Positions 15,507 to 22,612 of a stretch of DNA of 27,078 nucleotides are shown piece after piece; the stretch's first letter is position 1; every line of letters begins with the position of its first letter. Made by a program: the position numbers and the translations under genes. The DNA is taken from the IMG/VR virus record IMGVR_UViG_3300032278_000095, positions 1 through 27,078 of that record; one strand, written 5' to 3'. The notes under the pieces were generated by a model. The model was given only the letters and a program-made list of their open reading frames with translations, had not been told where the DNA came from and made no database searches. Source of the DNA: a virus.

Positions 15507-15931
15507 GGACAATTTGGTCTGAATTACCTAAAGAGCGTCTTCGAAGTTGGAAAAAATTTAGAGAGAGTTTAAACGAATTAACTAAAAAAGATGCTTTATA
15601 CCAGACCGCAAAATTATGGGGAACGGTACCTTTAGAAAACAGAACAATTGATCCATACAATTCTATAGATTGGCCCACGCCGTGGGAAATGATCTATGGC
15701 AATCACTTTTGTTCTTATAGTAGGGCGTTAGGAATATATTATACATTATTATATTCCAACCAAGATTTTGAATTAGACATTAATCTAATTCAATGTCAAG
15801 AGTTAAATGACATTATACTCGTTATCATTGCTGACAATGAAATAGTATTAAATTATATATTTGATGATTTAGAAAATTGGAATGAAATACAGAAACATTG
15901 TCGTATACTACAAAATTTTTATTTAAAATAA
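15488..15931 (+). CDS. Conserved phage protein of unknown function
   Basis: 147 residues from a TTG at 15488, inside the end of the fibre-type gene; no ATG lies near the beginning of the conserved sequence. It reads RTIWSELPKERLRSWKKFRESL...DWPTPWEMIYGNHFCSYSRALGIYYTL. I recall related proteins near structural genes of T4-like marine phages. No catalytic motif is visible. The Trp-rich WPTPWEMI motif is a useful search handle. The start codon is the least certain part. Confidence 0.75.
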   Translation: MEHARLRTIWSELPKERLRSWKKFRESLNELTKKDALYQTAKLWGTVPLENRTIDPYNSIDWPTPWEMIYGNHFCSYSRALGIYYTLLYSNQDFELDINLIQCQELNDIILVIIADNEIVLNYIFDDLENWNEIQKHCRILQNFYLK

Positions 15932-15941
15932 GGAAGATCTA

Positions 15942-17858
15942 ATGAGCATAGAGTTACCTACGTTATACCAACAATTCATTCATTTATCTAGATATTCACG
16001 ATATCGATATGAAGACTCACGCCGCGAAACATGGACAGAAACAGTTGATAGATATTTTGGCTTTTTCGAAGAACATTTATCAGAACAATGTAATTTTAAA
16101 GTTTCTACTCAAGCAAAAAATACATTAAGAAATGCAGTTTTAAATTTAGAAATAATGCCTTCAATGCGTTGTCTTATGACAGCAGGTGAAGCATTAAAAC
16201 GAGAAAATGTATCAGGTTATAATTGTTCGTATGTTGCAATAGATTCTATACGAGCATTTGATGAAGTTCTTTATGTATTAATGAATGGTACAGGTGTGGG
16301 GTTTAGTGTAGAGCGTCAATTTGTAAATTTACTTCCTGTTGTTAATGAAGAATTTTTTGAAACAGATACAACTCTTATTATCTCAGATAGTAAACTAGGA
16401 TGGGCCAAAGCATTACGTGAATTAATTCATCTATTGTACGCAGGACAAGTTCCCCGGTGGGATTTAAGTAGAGTCAGACCCGCAGGCGCACCTTTAAAAA
16501 CATTTGGAGGTAGAGCATCAGGTCCGCAACCATTAGAAGATTTATTTAGATTTACATCGGATGTTTTTCGGCAAGCTGCTGGTAGAAAATTAACATCATT
16601 AGAGTGTCATGACATTGTTTGTAAAATTGCAGAGATAGTAGTAGTGGGTGGTGTAAGACGTTCTGCGTTAATTAGTTTATCAAATTTAAGTGACGATAGG
16701 ATGCGTTTAGCAAAATCAGGGCAATGGTGGGAACGTAATGTACAGCGAGCACTTGCTAATAATTCTGCTTGTTATACTGAACGACCCGACATGGGTATTT
16801 TTATGGACGAATGGCAATCTCTTTACGAATCCAAGTCGGGCGAGCGTGGTATTTTTAATAGAGCCGCCGCAAAAGAACAAGCAGGAAACAGTGGTAGACG
16901 AGATCCAGATCATGATTTTGGAACTAATCCGTGTTCAGAAATAATTTTGCGATCGCGTGAATTTTGTAATTTGTCTGAAGTTGTTATTCGTGAAGATGAT
17001 ACAGAAGAATCTTTAAAAGAAAAAGTAAAGTTAGCAACTATATTGGGCACATGGCAATCTACTTTAATTAATTTTAAGTATATAAGTAGAAAATGGTCAG
17101 AGAGTTGTTATGAAGAAAGATTGCTAGGTGTTTCTTTAACAGGAATAATGGATAATAAATTAACTAACGGTAAAGGCAAAGGCTTAGAAAATTTATTACA
17201 GCAATTAAAACAAGTATCGATAAACACAAATAAAGAAGCATCTAAACTATTGGGTATTAATCAATCAGCCGCTATTACTTGTGTTAAACCTTCTGGTACA
17301 GTATCACAATTAGTTGATAGTGCTTCGGGCATACATGCACGACATAATCCTTATTATATTAGAACAATACGTGCAGATAAAAAAGATCCATTAGCAAAAA
17401 TGATGTTAGAAGCAGGATTTCCTTGTGAACCAGATGTAACAAAACCTGAACATACATTAGTATTTTCTTTTCCGGTTAAAGGACCCAAAAATGGTGTATA
17501 TAGAAAAGACATGTCTGCTATTGAACAATTAGAACTATGGAAAGTATATCAAGATAACTGGTGTGAGCATAAACCTTCTGTTACTGTATCTGTACAAGAG
17601 CACGAATGGATGAATGTAGGATCATGGGTTTATGAACATTTTGATCAAATGTCGGGTGTTTCTTTCTTGCCGTTTACAGAACATACATATAGACAAGCAC
17701 CTTATCAAGATTGTACAAAAGAAGAATATGATAACTTAACTGCTGATATGCCTAAAGATGTAGAATGGTCATTGTTAAGTGAGTATGAAGAACAAGACAT
17801 GACTACTGGGGCTCAAGAATTGGCCTGTTCAGCCCCCACCGGATGCGAAATAATATAA
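15942..17858 (+). CDS. nrdJ: Adenosylcobalamin-dependent (class II) ribonucleotide reductase
   Basis: 638 residues, shorter than the 739-residue monomeric Lactobacillus enzyme. It converts ribonucleotides to deoxyribonucleotides for phage DNA synthesis using host B12. Visible family segments in order: PSMRCLMTAGEAL, NCSYV, NGTGVGFSVE, RPAGAPLKTFGGRASGP, GGVRRSALISLS, GTNPCSEIILR with the active-site Cys region, CVKPSGTVSQLVDSASGIHARHNPYYIRTIRADKKDP, and a C-terminal CSAPTGC Cys pair suited to re-reduction. The gene has an AGGAAG SD. A glutaredoxin gene lies downstream but follows a late promoter that overlaps the nrdJ stop. Confidence 0.95.
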   Translation: MSIELPTLYQQFIHLSRYSRYRYEDSRRETWTETVDRYFGFFEEHLSEQCNFKVSTQAKNTLRNAVLNLEIMPSMRCLMTAGEALKRENVSGYNCSYVAIDSIRAFDEVLYVLMNGTGVGFSVERQFVNLLPVVNEEFFETDTTLIISDSKLGWAKALRELIHLLYAGQVPRWDLSRVRPAGAPLKTFGGRASGPQPLEDLFRFTSDVFRQAAGRKLTSLECHDIVCKIAEIVVVGGVRRSALISLSNLSDDRMRLAKSGQWWERNVQRALANNSACYTERPDMGIFMDEWQSLYESKSGERGIFNRAAAKEQAGNSGRRDPDHDFGTNPCSEIILRSREFCNLSEVVIREDDTEESLKEKVKLATILGTWQSTLINFKYISRKWSESCYEERLLGVSLTGIMDNKLTNGKGKGLENLLQQLKQVSINTNKEASKLLGINQSAAITCVKPSGTVSQLVDSASGIHARHNPYYIRTIRADKKDPLAKMMLEAGFPCEPDVTKPEHTLVFSFPVKGPKNGVYRKDMSAIEQLELWKVYQDNWCEHKPSVTVSVQEHEWMNVGSWVYEHFDQMSGVSFLPFTEHTYRQAPYQDCTKEEYDNLTADMPKDVEWSLLSEYEEQDMTTGAQELACSAPTGCEII

Positions 17859-17861
17859 ATA
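17854..17861 (+). promoter_or_regulatory. T4-like late promoter
   Basis: Exact TATAAATA overlapping the nrdJ stop codon. The predicted start is near 17867, followed by AGGAG and the ATG at 17884. Confidence 0.8.
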
Positions 17862-17883
17862 CTATCAACCAGGAGAATAATAT

Positions 17884-18075
17884 ATGTGCCCAGCTTGTGT
17901 GATACCGTGGTTTGTAGTAGTATTTGGTTTAACTGGAACAACGTTTGGCATGTGGCTTGCAGAGCATTCGTGGGTATTTTACACAGCAATAGCATTTAAT
18001 TTGGCACTAATTGCCTGGGGCGGCTTAAAACTCAAAAAATATTATGGTAAACATAAAGGATGTGACATCGAATAA
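17884..18075 (+). CDS. Small two-pass membrane protein with CPAC motif
   Basis: 63 residues, strong SD (AGGAG). The N-terminus is M-C-P-A-C (C2-x2-C5), followed by two hydrophobic spans around 7-25 and 30-48. A basic tail follows (KLKKYYGKHKGCDIE) with a third Cys. The CxxC and the TAATG overlap with the glutaredoxin gene suggest a redox or metal role at the membrane, but no family is recognised. It follows directly on an exact late promoter. Confidence 0.75.
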   Translation: MCPACVIPWFVVVFGLTGTTFGMWLAEHSWVFYTAIAFNLALIAWGGLKLKKYYGKHKGCDIE

Positions 18076-18326
18076 TGTTAACTGTATATACTTCACCGCG
18101 GTGCCATCATTGCACCAATGTTAAAGAATATTTGCAAGAACTCGACATATCATATAAAGAAGTAGATATATCAACAGACCGGGCATCGAAAGATTGGATA
18201 CTAGAGCAAGGACACAGAACAGTACCACAAATTTATCAAGGTAATACATTAGTAGTAGAAGATGGTGCCGCTTCGTTACTTCGGTTGACAAAAGACCAAA
18301 TAGAAGATATAATAGATAATATCTAA
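18075..18326 (+). CDS. Glutaredoxin
   Basis: 83 residues. Thioredoxin fold with C10-H-H-C13 active site after TVYTSPR, the cis-Pro segment GHRTVPQIY (P51), and the DGAASLL C-terminal helix region. It reduces disulphides, classically those of ribonucleotide reductase, so NrdJ is the likely partner. It overlaps the membrane-protein stop by one base (TAATG). Its last codons contain a perfect sigma70 promoter for the next unit. Confidence 0.92.
   Translation: MLTVYTSPRCHHCTNVKEYLQELDISYKEVDISTDRASKDWILEQGHRTVPQIYQGNTLVVEDGAASLLRLTKDQIEDIIDNI
18285..18313 (+). promoter_or_regulatory. Consensus sigma70 promoter with overlapping inverted repeat
   Basis: TTGACA at 18285-18290, 17-bp spacer, TATAAT at 18308-18313: perfect in both hexamers. 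The inverted repeat AGATAT-N8-ATATCT (18305-18324) covers the -10 and the predicted start (about 18320), a position suited to a repressor. All of it lies in the end of the glutaredoxin gene. Confidence 0.82.
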
Positions 18327-18328
18327 TA

Positions 18329-18451
18329 ATGAAATATATAGACTATGTTCATTGGCGGATACAGTTACTAAAACACAAAAATATAACATTATTTCCTATA
18401 GAGAAAATAGTAAACAATAGGGAGAAAGGAAATGAAATATTAACGAAATAA
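18329..18451 (+). CDS. Tiny ORF downstream of an early-type promoter
   Basis: 40 residues from the ATG at 18329, about 9 nt after the predicted transcript start and without SD: MKYIDYVHWRIQLLKHKNIT...ILTK. Basic and aromatic, no recognisable family. The perfect promoter and terminator of this unit make expression likely. Whether the product is this peptide, the peptides downstream or an RNA is open. Confidence 0.4.
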   Translation: MKYIDYVHWRIQLLKHKNITLFPIEKIVNNREKGNEILTK

Positions 18452-18481
18452 TTTAAGGAATAGATCACTTCCTTATGCTCG

Positions 18482-18577
18482 GTGAAAGCCAAAATAGATA
18501 CCTTACCAAGTAGATTTAAATATAATATAGAATCGCCCGATGATGTTGTAATGACTAGGGCATATAGAGAAATATGA
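18482..18577 (+). CDS. Tiny ORF, possible early peptide
   Basis: 31 residues from a GTG with no clear SD: (V)KAKIDTLPSRFKYNIESPDDVVMTRAYREI. The composition looks protein-like. Its stop overlaps the next ATG (ATGA), hinting at coupling. Alternatively this is non-coding RNA. Confidence 0.33.
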   Translation: MKAKIDTLPSRFKYNIESPDDVVMTRAYREI

Positions 18578-18627
18578 TAGTTGTACAATACAATAAAAAA
18601 CAAATAGATTATTCGAAGTATAAGTAG
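18574..18627 (+). CDS. Tiny ORF coupled to the preceding one
   Basis: 17 residues (MIVVQYNKKQIDYSKYK), with its ATG overlapping the previous stop. Too short to judge; listed because it is part of the same promoter-terminator unit. Confidence 0.22.
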   Translation: MIVVQYNKKQIDYSKYK

Positions 18628-18642
18628 ATTATTTATTAAAAC

Positions 18643-18656
18643 ACGCCATATGGCGT
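18643..18656. repeat. 14-bp perfect palindrome
   Basis: ACGCCATATGGCGT, just upstream of the terminator and followed by TATAAATT. It could be an operator or a small hairpin. Confidence 0.7.
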
Positions 18657-18664
18657 ATAAATTA

Positions 18665-18692
18665 AAGGGAGCCGCAAAGGCTCCCTTTTTTT
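18665..18692 (+). terminator. Rho-independent terminator
   Basis: AAGGGAGCC and GGCTCCCTT form a 9-bp stem with a GCAAA loop, running into seven T. It is the clearest terminator in the window and closes the early-type unit that begins near 18320. Confidence 0.95.
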
Positions 18693-18694
18693 AC

Positions 18695-18702
18695 GATAAA
18701 TA
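18695..18702 (+). promoter_or_regulatory. Late promoter variant GATAAATA
   Basis: CGATAAATA starts 2 nt after the terminator T-run and lies about 25 nt before the ATG at 18727, with an AAGGAG SD between. One mismatch to the T4 late consensus; same variant as at 14798. Confidence 0.65.
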
Positions 18703-18726
18703 GTTAGGTTGAAAAGGAGAATAAAA

Positions 18727-18903
18727 ATGTCAATACATGATGAAATTATTTCACAATTCGATTCATATATGAATGAATCAGTCAAATTCGAAGAAAAAGG
18801 CGTTAAAGCATCTGCGGCGAGAGCCCGCAAAGCACTAGGTGAATTAGGAAAACTATCCAAAGCACGTAGAAAAGAAATACAAGAAAAAAAGAGTGCAATG
18901 TAA
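18727..18903 (+). CDS. Histone H1-like small basic protein
   Basis: 58 residues from the ATG at 18727, which has an AAGGAG SD 8-9 nt upstream; an in-frame TTG at 18709 is rejected. The sequence FDSYMNESVKFEEKGVKASAARARKALGELGKLSKARRKEIQEKK resembles the histone H1/Hc1-like family seen in T4-like marine phages: a helix with a K-G-x-K-A-x-x-x-R-A-R-K-A core. It probably binds DNA or nucleoids. It is the first gene after the terminator and late-type promoter, and TAAATG connects it to the next gene. Confidence 0.82.
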   Translation: MSIHDEIISQFDSYMNESVKFEEKGVKASAARARKALGELGKLSKARRKEIQEKKSAM

Positions 18904-19224
18904 ATGTTAGTAGAAAAACATAAGAAAAATGATGTTGTTGCATTAAAACTTGTAAGTGGTGACGAAATACTCGCCCAATGGGTTGACGATGACGACAATA
19001 CAATAACATTAAGAAAGCCATTAGCATTAGCAATGGGACCAGAAGGTGTAGGATTAATACCCATGATGGTGTCGTTGGATATTTCAGCAACTCCAATTGT
19101 TTCAGTAAACAAAGATAAAGTTGTTATGATTATATCGCCTAATAAAATATTAGCAGATTCTTATGTCCAAGCAACAACAGGAATATCTTTAGCAACACCT
19201 AACACTCAAAAAATAATTACATAG
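18904..19224 (+). CDS. Sm-like (LSM-type) small phage protein
   Basis: 106 residues, starting immediately after the previous stop. ALKLVSGDEILAQWVDDDDNTITLRKPLALAMGPEGVGLIPMMVS fits the Sm1/Sm2 beta-barrel pattern: a strand with SGDE, an acidic turn, then strands with a Pro-Leu. I recall similar proteins in marine phages. RNA binding is not shown. The C-terminus is Thr-rich. Confidence 0.7.
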   Translation: MLVEKHKKNDVVALKLVSGDEILAQWVDDDDNTITLRKPLALAMGPEGVGLIPMMVSLDISATPIVSVNKDKVVMIISPNKILADSYVQATTGISLATPNTQKIIT

Positions 19225-19233
19225 GAAACAAAT

Positions 19234-19560
19234 ATGGCCAAACGAGTACATAGAATGAATGATTGGAATTCTGCCGGAGGAACCATAACAAGTATTCCTC
19301 AAGGAACTGTATTTGCAAACAATCTTCTTGTATCGGTCGACGGTTCAATAGGCACGGGACATCCACCGTGCCCATTACCTTCAATACATTGTCACAGTAG
19401 TTGGGATACAGCAGAAGGAAGAAATACAGTATTTGCTCATAATATTCCTGTTAACTGCGAAGGTGATTCGGATACATGTGGACATCCTAGAATAAATGGA
19501 AGTCCTAATGTATTTGCTGATGATACAAGTTATGGATTTGCTATTATTGATAGTACATAG
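19234..19560 (+). CDS. PAAR-motif spike-tip protein (T4 gp5.4-like)
   Basis: 108 residues. Gly/Pro/Asn-rich beta-repeat sequence with GTVFANNLLVSVDG, NTVFAHNIPVNCEGD and PNVFADDTSYGFA modules. Cys and His are placed for metal binding (HPPCPLPSIHCHSS; DTCGHPR), as in PAAR proteins that sharpen the tip of contractile-tail spikes. The next gene is a large baseplate-type protein, which supports a tail-tip role. Confidence 0.87.
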   Translation: MAKRVHRMNDWNSAGGTITSIPQGTVFANNLLVSVDGSIGTGHPPCPLPSIHCHSSWDTAEGRNTVFAHNIPVNCEGDSDTCGHPRINGSPNVFADDTSYGFAIIDST

Positions 19561-19568
19561 GATATAGA

Positions 19569-21719
19569 ATGGCCACTCTTAAAAATTTACAAAAAACTGC
19601 TGGGAAATTATCAAGCATTGCCAATACTCGATTACCTGATGTACAAGGAGTTGTGGCGGCAAGTGCTGATGGGAATATCCGGCTTGTTAATAAAACTCAA
19701 TTACCTAATACTATCAGGGATATAATATGTCAAATTTTAGCAGGAGGTCTTCGAAATCCATTTGAAGGCCAAATGCTTTGTTTAGAAATTGCTTTAGGTA
19801 ATCTTATTGGTACGCCAGGCATGCCGGAAGGTTTACAAGATCAATTAAACACTATGAAAAATACTCTTAGTGGTTTATTAGATCATTTAGGTGTAAACAG
19901 TACTATAGCAAGAATGCAAAATGTTATAAATCAAATGGCAACTATATATTCATTGGTTAATTTTTGTGACAATCCAGTTACAGCACCAAACATAGGAGCC
20001 TTATTAGATAAAGCATTGGGTTCATTATTTGGTCCTGGACAAAGTCATATTAATGCTTTGGGTAATATAGGAGATGTGAGTTTATGTTTAAATTCAGATG
20101 GTAGTTTTGATTTTAGTGGATTAAGTAGCGGTCTTCTTAAAGACATTAGCGACGACTTACCTACAATAATTGCAACAGGTGTTGTATCTAGTGTAATCAT
20201 GAATAGCCTAAGTTCATGGAATACAGATGTTACTGCAATGATGGCAACAGAAAATGCTGGTGATCCAGCCGCGGCTACAGTTTCGGCAGCCTCAACAACA
20301 GCATCTAATCTTTATTCAGCACATAGTCAACTTAAAGATCATGCATTACCTAGTGGAAATGATCCATGGAGTGCAATTGCAAATAGTGATATTGTAAAAA
20401 ATCTAGAACAACAAGCTACACGTCATCCTGTAGTTGCTAGTAGACTCCCTGCTGAAAATGCAGCTGGAGAAATTACAGATACATTTTTTGATTTAAAAGA
20501 ATCAGGAACTTATAATGACTATGTATCTTCGGGTTCTACTAAACCTGGTACGTCGGATGGCATATGGTCATCTGATATATCTGAATTAGGAGGATTTGAA
20601 TCAAATGTAATTGCTCCTGATTTAGGAGGTTCATTGGGAGCTACAGGCGGCAGTACTGCTGGTACAAATCCTGGAGGGGGTATTGTTCCGGGTGCAACTG
20701 GTGCTGGTGGATCAAGTACAACAGGTACAATTATTATAAATACTTCTTCTGCAGAATTAGATTTATTTTTACAAGATGTTATAGCAACTCCACAAGATGG
20801 AACAGGACTTTTAAAGAAAGAAGCAAACAAAGCAGTATTACAATTAGTTACAGGGGAGTCTGGTAAAGTTACTATTGTAGAATCAGGTGATGGCAATCCC
20901 TATAAAACATTAACTGTAGGATTGGACCAAACATTTTTAGATTCTATACCAGACACATGGACAGACTTAACTGATACACCAAGCACTATTACTGCTAGTA
21001 AATTTGTAAAAAGCAATACCGGCGGTTCGGCACTAGAATTTGTAGACGAAGCAGATCCTGTATTTTTAGCATCAGTCGCTGGAACTATAACAGCAACTAA
21101 TGTTTCTAATTGGAATGAAGCATATGGCTGGGGCAATCATGCACTTGCAGGTTATTTAACTGCAACTGAAGATAATACTCATGCCAATATTGGGTCTGGT
21201 GCTAAAGTATATGATGAAACTAGTGGCAATGATATTAAACTCAGAACTTTAGTTGCAGGTGACGGTGTTCGAATAGAACAAAGAACACAAGATATTTTTA
21301 TTAGTGGAGATGAATATTTACTTAAAAGTAGAGCATTAACAACAGATGCGGGTGCTGTTCAAATAATGTGGGATACATCTCAAGATGGAATTTATTCTGA
21401 AACTATTGCTCCCAATGCAGACGAATGTTGGTTCTTTACAGCAACATTTTTAGCAAGAAGAACGGGCGGAACGGTTGAACGTAACGCATTTAAATTAGAA
21501 GGTCTTGTAGATAATACTTTAGGTACAGTAGGATTAGTAGGACCAGCTGCTAAAACAGTTTATCAAAACAATGCTACACAATGGGATGTTTCAGTAGAAG
21601 TTTTAATTGATAAGTTGGTGTTTAAAGTATTTGGTGAAACAGGCAAAGACATTAACTGGACGATACATTTACGATATCAACCAGCAAGTGAAACTGTTAA
21701 TTATGGATTAGATCCTTAA
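19569..21719 (+). CDS. Large baseplate or tail-fibre-type protein
   Basis: 716 residues. N-terminal half: helical and Leu/Asn-rich with conserved-looking Cys (RDIICQILAGGLRNPFEGQMLCLEIALGNLIG; LVNFCDNPV), probably the baseplate-anchoring part. Centre: Gly/Ser/Thr-rich linker (about 340-400). C-terminal half: WTDLTDTPSTITASKFVKSNTGG and NWNEAYGWGNHALAGYL, both standard repeats of phage fibre shafts, then a beta-rich end domain with ATFLARRTGGTVERNAFKLEG. The position after the PAAR gene supports a tail-tip or fibre role. It is convergent with the minus-strand pair, with no gap. Confidence 0.83.
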   Translation: MATLKNLQKTAGKLSSIANTRLPDVQGVVAASADGNIRLVNKTQLPNTIRDIICQILAGGLRNPFEGQMLCLEIALGNLIGTPGMPEGLQDQLNTMKNTLSGLLDHLGVNSTIARMQNVINQMATIYSLVNFCDNPVTAPNIGALLDKALGSLFGPGQSHINALGNIGDVSLCLNSDGSFDFSGLSSGLLKDISDDLPTIIATGVVSSVIMNSLSSWNTDVTAMMATENAGDPAAATVSAASTTASNLYSAHSQLKDHALPSGNDPWSAIANSDIVKNLEQQATRHPVVASRLPAENAAGEITDTFFDLKESGTYNDYVSSGSTKPGTSDGIWSSDISELGGFESNVIAPDLGGSLGATGGSTAGTNPGGGIVPGATGAGGSSTTGTIIINTSSAELDLFLQDVIATPQDGTGLLKKEANKAVLQLVTGESGKVTIVESGDGNPYKTLTVGLDQTFLDSIPDTWTDLTDTPSTITASKFVKSNTGGSALEFVDEADPVFLASVAGTITATNVSNWNEAYGWGNHALAGYLTATEDNTHANIGSGAKVYDETSGNDIKLRTLVAGDGVRIEQRTQDIFISGDEYLLKSRALTTDAGAVQIMWDTSQDGIYSETIAPNADECWFFTATFLARRTGGTVERNAFKLEGLVDNTLGTVGLVGPAAKTVYQNNATQWDVSVEVLIDKLVFKVFGETGKDINWTIHLRYQPASETVNYGLDP

Positions 21720-21902
21720 TTAACGCATACCACAGGGTTCGTCTAAACGACTTTCGATATATTTTAAATTATCCAACATAATTTTTTTTTCTTGTAGTAA
21801 TTGTTTACCATACTCACTAAGATTTTTATCATATGCCTTAATATATTTAATATCAGTCGCTACTTGTTTTATTTGTTCTTTAATCTCTTTTTTCGATATC
21901 AC
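21720..21902 (-). CDS. Small coiled-coil hypothetical protein
   Basis: 60 residues. Almost entirely Lys/Glu-rich helix (EIKEQIKQVATDIKYIKAYDKNLSEYGKQLLQEKKIMLDNLKYIESRL), ending DEPCGMR. It overlaps the end of the upstream minus-strand gene by 23 nt, so translation is probably coupled. Function unknown. Confidence 0.65.
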   Translation of the reverse strand: MISKKEIKEQIKQVATDIKYIKAYDKNLSEYGKQLLQEKKIMLDNLKYIESRLDEPCGMR

Positions 21903-22263
21903 CTAACTTTACCGTTAACGGTTCTCCTTTTTTCATTGGACGAATTATATCTAAACATTTACACCAACAGTCTTCATATCGTAGTCCCCAATCCCATCCG
22001 CCAGATAACATAATATCCCATAACTTTCCATTAGGATTATCTGATTCAGTGAGAAATTCACCCAATGCTGTTGTTATCCAAGAACCTTCATTGGCATGAC
22101 CAGGTCGTTTACCTATATGAATGTGGGGATGGGTAATAAATGCCGGGCCTACCATTCTTTTATGTGGTATATCCTGCGCCGCACATAAGATCCAAGTTTT
22201 CGTGGGTATAGGACCTGGTTTTAGTTCTACGTGCCTTATAGTTAAGTAAGAAGGCAAAGCCAT
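21880..22263 (-). CDS. Phage hypothetical protein
   Basis: 127 residues; not recognised. On the minus strand a GGGGGAG SD stands before the ATG at 22263. The sequence is rich in His, Trp and Cys (CAAQDIPHKRMVGPAFITHPHIHIGKRPGH; GGWDWGLRYEDCWCKCLDI), which suggests a metal site, although no known motif fits. With the gene at 21720-21902 it forms a two-gene minus-strand unit divergent from the tmRNA. Confidence 0.72.
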   Translation of the reverse strand: MALPSYLTIRHVELKPGPIPTKTWILCAAQDIPHKRMVGPAFITHPHIHIGKRPGHANEGSWITTALGEFLTESDNPNGKLWDIMLSGGWDWGLRYEDCWCKCLDIIRPMKKGEPLTVKLGDIEKRD

Positions 22264-22388
22264 TTTCTCCCCCGAAAGTAATGGGTGCTAGTACTCATAT
22301 TTAACTAAAGAAACGCATAGTGAGCGTTTTAGACGCTATATACGGGGGAATTATTAGGTACATTATAAGTATTATTTGTATTGATGAC
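22264..22388. promoter_or_regulatory. Divergent intergenic region upstream of tmRNA
   Basis: No gene seen. It holds an inverted pair TCCCCCG (22268-22274) / CGGGGGA (22343-22349), an AGCGT/ACGCT hairpin near 22323-22337, and an AT-rich stretch (22350-22380) with a TATTAT that could be the tmRNA -10. No convincing -35 is seen for either direction. Confidence 0.35.
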
Positions 22389-22592
22389 GTGCTGTAAGTA
22401 GAGGTTTTGGACGCCGGGGCAGTACCGGCCGCCTCCACCACATGGGGGCGAGATAGTTTCGACAGGGCCGGGAAAGCAGTGAAGAGATACACAACCAATT
22501 AAACGCCAACAACGACGTTTATGAGTATAAACTAGCGGCATAAATCGCTAGTCGGGGTTCGGGATGATCCTTGTTAACCAAAATCCCCTTTC
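22389..22592 (+). ncRNA. ssrA: Circularly permuted (two-piece) tmRNA
   Basis: The acceptor piece comes first: GTTTTGGAC (compare E. coli TTTCGGAC), T-stem GCCGG/CCGGC (22413-22417, 22425-22429), acceptor strand CGCCTCC, A, CCA ending at 22440. After only 3 nt the coding piece begins with GGGGGCG (22444-22450), which pairs over all 7 bp with the acceptor strand (one G-U), then AGATAGTTTCGACAGGG, the tmRNA D-arm signature. The tag frame starts at GCC 22505 and reads ANNDVYEYKLAA then TAA (22541-22543). The stop lies in the loop of a 7-bp hairpin (ACTAGCG/CGCTAGT, 22531-22552). GCAGTG and TGCTGT can form part of P2 with G-U pairs. The role is ribosome rescue and tagging for proteolysis. The outer ends are approximate. 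Confidence 0.93.
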
Positions 22593-22612
22593 TTTATGGC
22601 AAGACGCTTTGG

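Noticed and set aside
18432-18443. GGGAGAAAGGAA SD before ATG AAA TAT TAA
   Set aside because: It is a strong SD-like sequence but gives only a three-residue peptide; noted as odd, not called a gene.
18709-18726. TTG start adding six residues to the histone-like protein
   Set aside because: The extension consists of the SD region itself (AAGGAG); the ATG at 18727 is correctly spaced.
20735-20742. Exact TATAAATA in the 716-residue gene
   Set aside because: It is deep inside a coding region with no gene start nearby in frame or with SD.
22554-22588. GGGG...CCCC followed by TTTCTTT as a plain terminator after the tmRNA
   Set aside because: The pairing is long-range and could equally be a tmRNA pseudoknot; not strong enough to call as a terminator.
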